A DNA stretch of 64,000 nt, taken from positions 62,001-126,000 of the forward strand of contig NZ_FWZX01000008.1 of the NCBI RefSeq assembly GCF_900177295.1, given 5' to 3'. This document shows positions 25,583 through 36,595 of this stretch, piece by piece (position 1 is the first letter of the stretch; each line of letters begins with the position of its first letter). Made by a program: the position numbers and the translations under genes. Below the pieces are notes generated by a model, which worked only from the letters and a program-made list of their open reading frames with translations, made no database searches and was not told where the DNA came from. The stretch is from Tistlia consotensis USBA 355 (GTDB taxonomy: Bacteria > Pseudomonadota > Alphaproteobacteria > Kiloniellales > DSM-21159).

Positions 25583-25612
25583 TTGCGCAGGGGCGCGCCG
25601 CGCGCCTATAAA
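25583..25612 (+). promoter_or_regulatory. Possible sigma-70 promoter of the transketolase-like gene
   Basis: TTGCGC (25583-25588), 18-base spacer, TATAAA (25607-25612), followed by a leader of about 30 bases. The -35 is weak, the -10 good for such GC-rich DNA. Confidence 0.45.
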
Positions 25613-25648
25613 GGCGGCTCCTGGGATCACGGGCTGGAGGATGGCCGG

Positions 25649-28078
25649 ATGAGCACGGCGAGGGCGACGCGGGCCGAGGCGGCCGAGACCGCGCGCAGGC
25701 ATCGACTGCGCTGCCTCGAGGAACTGCAGCGCAAGGTGCTCTGGCTGTCGAGCTGGACGATCCACAACGCCAACCACCTGCGGCCCAGCCGCGACGGCCT
25801 CAAGGTCGGCGGCCACCAGGCCTCCTCGGCCTCGCTGGCGACGCTGATGACCGCGCTCTATTTCCACGTCCTCAGGCCGGAGGACCGGGTCGCGGTCAAG
25901 CCGCACGCCAGCCCGGTGTTCCACGCCATCCAGTACCTGCTGGGCAACCAGAGCCGCGACAAGCTGGAGGGCTTCCGCGCCCTCGGCGGCGCCCAGTCCT
26001 ATCCCTCGCGCACCAAGGACGCCGACGACGTCGACTTCTCGACCGGCTCGGTCGGCCTCGGCGTCGCCATGACCTCCTTCGCCAGCCTGGTGCAGGACTA
26101 CGTCGAGCTGAAGGGCCTGCTGCCCGAAGGCCGGCGGCCGGGCCGCATGGTCGCGCTGGTCGGCGACGCCGAGCTCGACGAGGGCAACGTCTACGAGGCG
26201 CTGCTCGAGGGCTGGAAGCACGACCTGCGCAACGTCTGGTGGGTCATCGACTACAACCGCCAGAGCCTCGATTCGGTGGTCACCGACCGCCTGTTTGGCC
26301 AGATCGACAAGCTGTTCGACTCCATGGGCTGGCGCGTCGTCGCGCTGAAGTACGGCAAGAAGCTGCAGGCCGCCTTCGCCGAGCCGGGCGGCGAGGCGCT
26401 GCGGCGCTGGATCGACGACTGCCCGAACTCGCTCTACTCGGCCCTGGTGTTCTCCGGCGCCGCCGCCTGGCGCCGCCACCTGCTGGCCGACCTCGGCGGG
26501 GAGCCGGGCATCCGCGCGCTGCTCGAGCGCACCGGCGATGCCGAGCTCGAAGCGCTGATGACCAATCTCGCCGGCCACGACCTGGAGGCGGTGCTGGAGG
26601 CCTTCGAGTCGATCGACGACGACCGGCCGACCTGCTTCATCGCCTATACGATCAAGGGCTTCGGCCTGCCGTTCGCCGGCCACAAGGACAACCACGCCGG
26701 CCTGATGAACGTCGAGCAGATGGCCGAGTTCAGGCGCCGCAACCGGATCGGCGACGGCGAGGAGTGGGAGCCCTTCACCGGCCTCGACCTGCCGGCCGAG
26801 GAGCTGCGCGCCTTCCTGGACAGCGTGCCCTTCAACGCCGAGGGCCGGCGTCGCCACAAGGCCGAGCCGGTGCCGCTGCCGGCCGACTTCCCGGTGCCCG
26901 CCGGCGGGACGATGTCGACCCAGGAGGGCTTCGGCAAGATCCTGGCCGAGCTGGCGCGCGAGGACACGCCGCTGGCGAGCCGGCTGGTCACGACCTCGCC
27001 GGACGTGACGGTCTCGACCAACCTCGGCGGCTGGGTCAACCGCCGCGGCATCTTCGACCGCCGGCCGCGCGAGGACGTGTTCCGCGAAGAGAAGGTGGTC
27101 TCGGCGCAGCGCTGGTCGATGTCGCCGGACGGCCAGCACATCGAGCTCGGCATCGCCGAGAACAACCTCTTCACCCTGCTGGCGGCGCTCGGCCTCGGCC
27201 ACACGCTGTTCGGCACGCGGCTGCTGCCGATCGGCACGCTCTACGATCCCTTCATCCAGCGCGGCCTCGATGCCCTGAACTACGCCTGCTACCAGGACGC
27301 CCGCTTCATCGTCGTGGCGACCCCCTCGGGCATCACGCTGGCGCCGGAGGGCGGCGCCCACCAGTCGATCGCGACGCCGCTGATCGGCATGGCCCAGGAC
27401 GGCCTGGCCTCCTTCGAGCCGGCCTACGTCGACGAGCTGGCGGCGATCCTGCGCTGGTCCTTCGACTACCTGCAGCGCGACGAGGCCCATCCCGGCCACG
27501 ACGCGCTGCCGGGCACGGACTGGCTGCGCGACTCCAAGGGCGGCTCGGTCTACCTGCGGCTCTCGACCCTGCCGCTGGCCCAGCCGCAGCGCAGCCTCGA
27601 CGCCGAGCTCTCGGCGCGGATCATCACCGGCGGCTACTGGCTGAAGCCGCCGGCCGAGGGCTGCGAGCTGGCCATCGTCTACAGCGGCGCGGTCGCCGGC
27701 CAGGCGCTGGACGCCTGGGAGCAGCTGGCCGAGGAGCTGCCCGGCGCCGGCCTGCTGGCGGTGACCTCGGCGGACCGGCTCAACGCCGAGTGGTCGGCCT
27801 CGCTGCAGGCGCGCCAGCAGGGCCACCCGCGCGCCGAGAGCCACGTCGAGCAGCTGCTGGCGCCGCTCGCCGCGGACGCCGTCCTGGTCACGGTGCTCGA
27901 CGGCCATCCGGCGACGCTCGGCTGGCTGGGCAGCGTGCGCGGCCACCGCGTCCAGGCGCTCGGCGTCGAGCACTTCGGCCAGTCCGGCGACGTCCCCGAC
28001 CTGCACCGGCACTACAGGATCGACGCCGAGGCGATCCTCGACGCCTGCGCGGCCGGGCTGGTGGCGCGCTGCCGCTGA
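25649..28078 (+). CDS. Transketolase / homodimeric pyruvate dehydrogenase E1-like thiamine-diphosphate enzyme
   Basis: An 809-residue ThDP enzyme related to homodimeric 2-oxoacid dehydrogenase E1 (AceE) and transketolases. The cofactor motif runs from GDAELDEGN (about residue 172) to VWWVIDYNRQSLD; the pyrimidine-domain contact is HIELGIAENN. The region IKGFGLPFAGHKDNHAG is AceE-like. No E2 or E3 gene is nearby, so it may act outside a classical complex. AceE is usually about 890 residues, so this is a shorter relative. Such proteins are often annotated transketolase in alphaproteobacteria; the donor substrate is unresolved. The ATG at 25649 follows GGAGG. Confidence 0.8.
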   Translation: MSTARATRAEAAETARRHRLRCLEELQRKVLWLSSWTIHNANHLRPSRDGLKVGGHQASSASLATLMTALYFHVLRPEDRVAVKPHASPVFHAIQYLLGNQSRDKLEGFRALGGAQSYPSRTKDADDVDFSTGSVGLGVAMTSFASLVQDYVELKGLLPEGRRPGRMVALVGDAELDEGNVYEALLEGWKHDLRNVWWVIDYNRQSLDSVVTDRLFGQIDKLFDSMGWRVVALKYGKKLQAAFAEPGGEALRRWIDDCPNSLYSALVFSGAAAWRRHLLADLGGEPGIRALLERTGDAELEALMTNLAGHDLEAVLEAFESIDDDRPTCFIAYTIKGFGLPFAGHKDNHAGLMNVEQMAEFRRRNRIGDGEEWEPFTGLDLPAEELRAFLDSVPFNAEGRRRHKAEPVPLPADFPVPAGGTMSTQEGFGKILAELAREDTPLASRLVTTSPDVTVSTNLGGWVNRRGIFDRRPREDVFREEKVVSAQRWSMSPDGQHIELGIAENNLFTLLAALGLGHTLFGTRLLPIGTLYDPFIQRGLDALNYACYQDARFIVVATPSGITLAPEGGAHQSIATPLIGMAQDGLASFEPAYVDELAAILRWSFDYLQRDEAHPGHDALPGTDWLRDSKGGSVYLRLSTLPLAQPQRSLDAELSARIITGGYWLKPPAEGCELAIVYSGAVAGQALDAWEQLAEELPGAGLLAVTSADRLNAEWSASLQARQQGHPRAESHVEQLLAPLAADAVLVTVLDGHPATLGWLGSVRGHRVQALGVEHFGQSGDVPDLHRHYRIDAEAILDACAAGLVARCR

Positions 28079-28156
28079 CGCCGCCGGGGCGGGCAGGGGG
28101 ACGCGACCGCGGACGCCGCTGGGCGAGCCGCCGCGGAAGCGGCGGTCCCGCTGCCT

Positions 28157-28184
28157 TTGACGGCCGGATTTCCTATGCTATAGA
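28157..28184 (+). promoter_or_regulatory. Sigma-70 promoter of tRNA-Leu
   Basis: TTGACG (28157-28162), 16-base spacer, TATAGA (28179-28184). It is one of the best promoter matches in the window and may also feed tig. Confidence 0.65.
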
Positions 28185-28245
28185 CCGCGGCTCGCACCGG
28201 ACGGGAGGCGTCGAGGCGTCTCGCGGCTCCGGGGCTGCGCCGCGG

Positions 28246-28331
28246 GCGGGCGTGGCGGAACTGGTAGACGCGCAGGATTTAGGTTCCTGTGACCTCGTGT
28301 CGTGGGGGTTCAAGTCCCTCCGCCCGCACCA
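28246..28331 (+). tRNA. tRNA-Leu (TAG)
   Basis: An 86-nt class II tRNA: acceptor GCGGGCG/CGCCCGC, anticodon stem CAGGA/TCCTG around loop TTTAGGT (anticodon TAG), extended variable arm, TTCAAGT T-loop, discriminator A and encoded CCA. Confidence 0.97.
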
Positions 28332-28508
28332 CGGCACCGGGTTCCGGGGGCACCGGATTCCGGGCCAGCGATCCGGGGTGCCGGGTCGGCCGGCGGGCGA
28401 GCGGCGGCCCGACGGCGGACCGGACGCCTGCGCCGACGACCGAAGGCCGGTGCGAGTGCCGACCCACTGACTACAGCCGACAGCCGAGACGAAAGGGCAA
28501 GCGTCCCC

Positions 28509-29966
28509 ATGCAGGTTAACGAGACCCTCAACGAGGGCCTGAAGCGCGAATTCACCGTGACCCTCGCCGCCGCCGAGATCGAGGACAAGGTCCAGGCGCG
28601 CCTGGCCGAGGTCGCCAAGACCGCTCAGATCCCGGGCTTCCGGCCCGGCAAGGTGCCGAGCTCCGTGCTCAAGCAGCGCTACGGCGACGCCGTGCTCGGC
28701 GAGGTGCTGCAGCAGGCGGTCAACGACGCCTCGCAGCAGGCCATCAACGAGCGCGGCCTGACCCCGGCGATGCAGCCGCAGATCGAGGTCACCAAGTTCG
28801 AGAAGGGCGAGGACCTCGAGTACAAGCTCACGGTCGAGCTGATGCCCGAGATCGCGCCGATGGACTTCTCGACCCTCGAGCTCGAGCGGGTCAAGGTCGA
28901 GGTCCCGGCCGAGGAGGTCGACAAGGCGCTGGAGCGCCTGGCCGAGAACCAGCGCACCACCAAGCCGCTGGAGAGCGAGCGGCCGGCGGAGAGCGGCGAC
29001 GTCCTGGTGATCGACTTCAAGGGCACGGTCGGCGGCGTGGCCTTCCCGGGCATGGAGGGCCAGGACCACCACCTGCAGCTCGGCTCCAACCAGTTCATCG
29101 CCGGCTTCGAGGACCAGCTGATCGGCGCCGGCAAGGGCGACGAGCGGACCGTGACCGTGACCTTCCCCGAGGGCTATGCGAACGACGAGCTGTCCGGCAA
29201 GGAAGCCGTCTTCGAGGTCACGGTGAAGGACATCCTGGCGACCGAGTCGACGCCGATCGACGACGAGATGGCGAAGAACTACGGCGCCGAGAACCTCGAG
29301 GACCTGCGCAAGAAGGTCGCGGAGCAGCTCGGCCAGGAGTTCGAGGGCATCGCCCGCTCCAAGGTCAAGCGCGAGCTGCTCGACAAGCTGGCCGAGGGCC
29401 ACGACTTCCCGGTGCCGCCGGGCATGGTCGAGCAGGAGTTCGAGGCGATCTGGCGCCAGATCGAGGCGGACCGCGAGGCCGGGCGCAGCGACCCCGACGA
29501 CGAGGGCAAGGACGAGGAGACCCTGAAGCAGGAGTACCGCACGATCGCCGAGCGGCGCGTGCGCCTCGGCCTGCTGCTCTCCGACGTCGGCCAGAAGAAC
29601 GGCATCGAGGTCACCCAGGACGAGCTCAACAAGGCGCTGTTCCAGGAAGCCCAGCGCTATCCCGGCCGCGAGCGCGAGGTCATCGAGTTCTTCCAGAAGA
29701 ACCCCGAGGCGATCGGCAACCTGCGCGGGCCGGTGTTCGAGGACAAGACCATCGACTTCATCCTGGCGCTGGCCAAGGTCGCCGAGCGCAAGCTGACGCC
29801 CGACGAGCTGCAGAAGGAGCTCGAGGCCGAGGCCGGCGACGAGTCGGCCTCGGAGGGCGGCGAGAAGGCCGAGGGCAAGGCCAAGAAGGCGCCGGCCAAG
29901 GCCAAGAGCAAGGCCAAGCCGAAGGCCGCCAAGGCCGGGGACGCCGACGAGTCCTCGGAGGCTTGA
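28509..29966 (+). CDS. tig: Trigger factor, ribosome-associated chaperone/prolyl isomerase
   Basis: A 485-residue chaperone that binds at the ribosome exit tunnel through the GFRPGKVP loop (residues about 43-50). Domains in order: ribosome-binding (1-115), FKBP-type prolyl isomerase (about 150-245; GDVLVIDFKGTVGG, QFIAGFEDQLIG), and helical C-terminal substrate cradle. The last 40 residues are an added Lys/Ala/Glu-rich tail (GEKAEGKAKKAPAKAKSKAK) missing in E. coli. It heads the conserved tig-clpP-clpX-lon block. Confidence 0.96.
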   Translation: MQVNETLNEGLKREFTVTLAAAEIEDKVQARLAEVAKTAQIPGFRPGKVPSSVLKQRYGDAVLGEVLQQAVNDASQQAINERGLTPAMQPQIEVTKFEKGEDLEYKLTVELMPEIAPMDFSTLELERVKVEVPAEEVDKALERLAENQRTTKPLESERPAESGDVLVIDFKGTVGGVAFPGMEGQDHHLQLGSNQFIAGFEDQLIGAGKGDERTVTVTFPEGYANDELSGKEAVFEVTVKDILATESTPIDDEMAKNYGAENLEDLRKKVAEQLGQEFEGIARSKVKRELLDKLAEGHDFPVPPGMVEQEFEAIWRQIEADREAGRSDPDDEGKDEETLKQEYRTIAERRVRLGLLLSDVGQKNGIEVTQDELNKALFQEAQRYPGREREVIEFFQKNPEAIGNLRGPVFEDKTIDFILALAKVAERKLTPDELQKELEAEAGDESASEGGEKAEGKAKKAPAKAKSKAKPKAAKAGDADESSEA

Positions 29967-30006
29967 GCGGAGCCCCGCGACGGCCTAGCTAGAAGGAAGA
30001 GCTTCC

Positions 30007-30028
30007 GGCCCGGACGACCGTCCGGGCC
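30007..30028. other. Hairpin between tig and clpP
   Basis: Perfect 10-bp arms, GGCCCGGACG and its complement, with almost no loop, lie in the 97-base tig-clpP gap. No T-run follows. It may mark an mRNA processing point or partial stop rather than a full terminator. Confidence 0.4.
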
Positions 30029-30063
30029 GTCCAGCGAACCAAACGGGGCAGACAAGGGCGAGC

Positions 30064-30732
30064 ATGAGCCACGACATCCAGATGAACACGCTCGTGCCGA
30101 TGGTGGTCGAGCAGACCAACCGCGGCGAGCGTGCCTACGACATCTACTCCCGGCTCCTGAAGGAAAGGATCATCTTCCTGACCGGGCCGATCAACGACCA
30201 CGTGGCCAGCCTGATCTGCGCCCAGCTGCTGTTCCTGGAATCGGACAATCCGAACAAGGACATCGCCTTCTACATCAACTCGCCGGGCGGCTCGGTCTCG
30301 GCCGGCCTCGCGATCTACGACACGATGCAGTACATCAAGCCGGACGTCTCGACCGTCTGCGTCGGTCTCGCCGCCTCGGCCGGCTCGCTGCTGCTGATGG
30401 CCGGCGCCAAGGGCAAGCGCTACTCGCTGCCCAACGCCAAGATCATGACCCACCAGCCGTCCGGCGGCTTCCAGGGCCAGGCGACCGATATCGAGATCCA
30501 CGCCCGCGAGATCCTGGCGGTGCGCGCGCGGCTCAACGAGCTCTATGCCGAGCACACCGGCCGCACGATCGCCGACGTCGAGGGCATCATGGAGCGCGAC
30601 CGCTTCATGAGCGCCGGCGAGGCCAAGGATTTCGGCCTGATCGACGAGGTCGTGGCGAAGCGCCCGAAGGGCCTCGGCGAGGCCGGGGAGGCCGATGCCA
30701 AGGACGGCGGCGGCGAGAAGACGTCATCCTAG
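30064..30732 (+). CDS. clpP: ATP-dependent Clp protease proteolytic subunit
   Basis: A 222-residue serine protease forming the tetradecameric barrel that works with ClpX. The catalytic triad is present: Ser105 ([10 protein letters not shown]), His130 (MTHQPSGG) and Asp179 (MERDRFMS). The N-terminal [21 protein letters not shown] is canonical. A short Gly/Glu/Lys tail extends the C terminus. It is followed by clpX after 223 bases. Confidence 0.97.
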   Translation: MSHDIQMNTLVPMVVEQTNRGERAYDIYSRLLKERIIFLTGPINDHVASLICAQLLFLESDNPNKDIAFYINSPGGSVSAGLAIYDTMQYIKPDVSTVCVGLAASAGSLLLMAGAKGKRYSLPNAKIMTHQPSGGFQGQATDIEIHAREILAVRARLNELYAEHTGRTIADVEGIMERDRFMSAGEAKDFGLIDEVVAKRPKGLGEAGEADAKDGGGEKTSS

Positions 30733-30892
30733 GGCAGGGCGCCTGCGGCCGGACCGGCCGTCCCCGGCGGGCAGGAATGCGCGCGCCTGGGGATGAAAAC
30801 CGGCGATTTAAGCCTTTATTGAATGTTGAAGGGCAAGACTTCCGGGCTTGCACGTTCCGGCGACGGGACGTCGCAAGCAGGATTTTTTGCCG

Positions 30893-30922
30893 TTGTGTGG
30901 CACGGCGGCGCCTGTCTAACAT
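30893..30922 (+). promoter_or_regulatory. Possible clpX promoter
   Basis: TTGTGT (30893-30898), 18-base spacer, TAACAT (30917-30922), giving a leader of about 27 bases before clpX. A modest match only; the 223-base gap makes a separate promoter likely. Confidence 0.35.
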
Positions 30923-30955
30923 GACGTCGCTAGTAAGGGTGCGAGACGAACGGTC

Positions 30956-32221
<1,266 letters not shown>

Positions 32222-32422
32222 CGCGCGGCCGCTTCGGGCAGCCGGCCCGGGCTCTGCGGAGCACGGCGCCTCGGCCGGAGGGCGACCGCTCCGGCGATCG
32301 GACTTGAAGGGCCGCCCCCCGCGGCCAAGATAGAACATTGTGCGCACGGGGCCGCGCCACGCGGACCGTCGCCTGCCCGGCGCCGCCTATCCCAGGGGCG
32401 CGGACAACCCGAAAGAGAAGCA

Positions 32423-34834
<2,412 letters not shown>

Positions 34835-34867
34835 TCGCGGGCAGGATCGCGGACAATTCGAGACGCT

Positions 34868-34893
34868 TTCGAGGGGCCTTCGGGCCCCTCGAA
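34868..34893 (+). terminator. Hairpin terminator after lon
   Basis: TTCGAGGGGCC-TTCG-GGCCCCTCGAA: perfect 11-bp stem with a TTCG loop, 33 bases after the lon stop. The following tract is TCCCTTG, so the T-run is short. Confidence 0.7.
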
Positions 34894-34919
34894 TCCCTTG
34901 AAAAGTGCGGCTTTGCACA

Positions 34920-34949
34920 TTGACGGGACTCAAAACGCGCGCTTACACT
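34920..34949 (+). promoter_or_regulatory. Sigma-70 promoter of hupB
   Basis: TTGACG (34920-34925), 18-base spacer, TACACT (34944-34949), with a leader of about 58 bases to the hupB GTG. It lies right after the lon terminator. Confidence 0.55.
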
Positions 34950-35014
34950 CCAAGCCTCTTCCGCTGGAATGTTCCTAAGACAACGATTTCCCTACAGAGA
35001 AGGGGGGTTCAACG

Positions 35015-35287
35015 GTGAACAAGAACGATCTCGTGGCCACGGTTGCCGATAGCGCCGATCTTTCGAAGGCCGATGCGGCCAAGGCGGTGGACGCCGTATT
35101 CGACGCTATCTCCGCGGCTCTCGCGAAGGGTGAGGAGGTCCGGCTGGTTGGCTTCGGGACTTTCGCCGTCGCGACGCGTGCCGCCTCCGAGGGCCGCAAC
35201 CCGCGGACCGGCGAGAAGATCAAGATCGCCGCGTCGAAGCAGCCGAAGTTCAAGGCCGGCAAGGGCTTGAAGGACGCGGTCAACTAA
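35015..35287 (+). CDS. hupB: DNA-binding protein HU
   Basis: A 90-residue histone-like protein that bends and compacts DNA as a dimer. [20 protein letters not shown], the VGFGTFAV turn and the DNA-gripping arm [21 protein letters not shown] are canonical. The GTG at 35015 follows AGAAGGGGGG. It lies downstream of lon, the usual alphaproteobacterial position, with its own promoter and terminator. Confidence 0.97.
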   Translation: MNKNDLVATVADSADLSKADAAKAVDAVFDAISAALAKGEEVRLVGFGTFAVATRAASEGRNPRTGEKIKIAASKQPKFKAGKGLKDAVN

Positions 35288-35314
35288 CACCGGCCGCGCC
35301 ATCGGACGAACCGG

Positions 35315-35355
35315 CCGGCCGCTCGCGGGATTCTGCGGGCGGCCGGTCGTTTTTT
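35315..35355 (+). terminator. Rho-independent terminator of hupB, abutting tRNA-Val
   Basis: A 12-bp stem (CCGGCCGCTCGC, 35315-35326, with GCGGGCGGCCGG, 35335-35346; one G-T pair) is followed by a run of six T (35350-35355). The tRNA-Val gene starts only two bases later. Confidence 0.88.
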
Positions 35356-35357
35356 AT

Positions 35358-35433
35358 GGGCGGTTAGCTCAGCTGGTAGAGCGCCTCGTTTACACCGAGG
35401 ATGTCGGGAGTTCGAGTCTCTCACCGCCCACCA
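35358..35433 (+). tRNA. tRNA-Val (TAC)
   Basis: A 76-nt cloverleaf: acceptor GGGCGGT/ACCGCCC, anticodon stem CTCGT with loop TTTACAC (anticodon TAC), TTCGAGT T-loop, discriminator A and encoded CCA. No promoter fits between it and the hupB terminator. Confidence 0.97.
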
Positions 35434-35546
35434 CGACGGCGGCGCCCGACCTGCCCTGAGCGGCGCCCGCCGGCAGAGATCCGCGGAGTCGCACGCCCGT
35501 CGAACGGCGTGCGGGAGCGGCAACCCCTTCTTCACGAGGCAAGCAC

Positions 35547-36491
35547 ATGGCGCGAGTCGAACCGGGCTCCGTCGATCGGGTCGCCTGCATCGGCGCGGGC
35601 GTGATCGGCAGCGGCTGGGTGGCGCATTTCCTGGCGCGCGGCTACCGGGTCACGGCCTGGGATCCGGCGCCCGACGGCGAGGCCCGCATGAACCGCCTGG
35701 TCGAGGCGGCCTGGCCGGCACTCGAGGCGCTCGGCCTGGCGCCGGGCGCCAGCCGGGCCAACCTCTCCTTCGAGCCGACGCTGGCCGGGGCCGTTGCCGG
35801 CGCCGCCTTCGTGCAGGAAAGCGCGCCGGACCGCCTGGCGCTCAAGGTCGACCTGCTGGCCGAGATCGACGCCGCGGCCGCGCCGGAGGCCGTGATCGCC
35901 TCCTCGACCTCGGGCTTCGGCATGACCGAGATGCAGGTCAAGGCGGCCCGGCCCGAGCGCCTGGTCGTCGGCCATCCCTTCAATCCGCCCTACCTGGTGC
36001 CGCTGGTCGAGGTGGTCGGCGGCGAGAAGACCGCGCAGGACGCCGTGGACTGGGCGACCGCCTTCTACGAGGCCGCCGGCAAGACCGCGGTCAAGATGAG
36101 CCGCGAGGTGCCGGGCTTCATCGCCAACCGCCTGCAGGAAGCGCTCTGGTACGAGGCGCTGCACATGGTCGCGGCCGGCGAGGCGACGGTCGAGGAGATC
36201 GACCTGGCGCTGACCGCCGGGCCCGGCCTGCGCTGGGCCTTCATGGGGCCCTTCCTGACCTTCCACCTGGCCGGCGGCGAGGGCGGCATGGGCCACATGC
36301 TCGACCACTGGCCGCCGGGCTCGATGGACCCGGCCTGGACCCGCCTGGTGCCGCCCAAGGTCGAGGGCGCGCTGCGCGACACCATCGTCGAGGGCTGCGA
36401 GGAAGAGGCGGGCGGCCGCAGCGCCGCCGACCTGATCCGCGAGCGCGACCGCAAGCTGATCGCCGTGCTGCGGGCACTCCGCGAGGCGTGA
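35547..36491 (+). CDS. lcdH: L-carnitine 3-dehydrogenase (3-hydroxyacyl-CoA dehydrogenase family)
   Basis: A 314-residue NAD-dependent dehydrogenase. The Rossmann motif is ACIGAGVIGSGWVAHF; the family signature is VGHPFNPPYLVPLVEVVGG; and REVPGFIANRLQEALWYEALHMV is typical. The C-terminal GPGLRWAFMGPFLTFHLAGG and GGMGHMLDHW match carnitine dehydrogenases more than acyl-CoA enzymes. It would oxidise carnitine to 3-dehydrocarnitine, the first step towards glycine betaine. It is the first gene after tRNA-Val and convergent with choline sulfatase. Other companions of the carnitine route (thioesterase, cleavage enzyme) are not adjacent, so assignment rests on sequence. Confidence 0.75.
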   Translation: MARVEPGSVDRVACIGAGVIGSGWVAHFLARGYRVTAWDPAPDGEARMNRLVEAAWPALEALGLAPGASRANLSFEPTLAGAVAGAAFVQESAPDRLALKVDLLAEIDAAAAPEAVIASSTSGFGMTEMQVKAARPERLVVGHPFNPPYLVPLVEVVGGEKTAQDAVDWATAFYEAAGKTAVKMSREVPGFIANRLQEALWYEALHMVAAGEATVEEIDLALTAGPGLRWAFMGPFLTFHLAGGEGGMGHMLDHWPPGSMDPAWTRLVPPKVEGALRDTIVEGCEEEAGGRSAADLIRERDRKLIAVLRALREA

Positions 36492-36517
36492 CGGCCCGTG
36501 CCGGCCTTGCTTCGTGG

Positions 36518-36595
36518 TTCGACAGGCTCACCATGAGGCGAAGGGCAGCCTGCGGCTCCCCAGTCTCCCCTTCGCCTCACCCTGAGCTTGTCGAA
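36518..36595. repeat. Palindromic intergenic repeat, TTCGACA...TGTCGAA type
   Basis: Arms at 36518-36545 and 36568-36595 are reverse complements over 28 bases with four mismatches (TTCGACAGGCTCACC and CCTGAGCTTGTCGAA ends), around a 22-base loop. This motif resembles dispersed palindromes found in many alphaproteobacterial genomes. It overlaps the 3' end of betC and separates two convergent genes. Confidence 0.75.
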
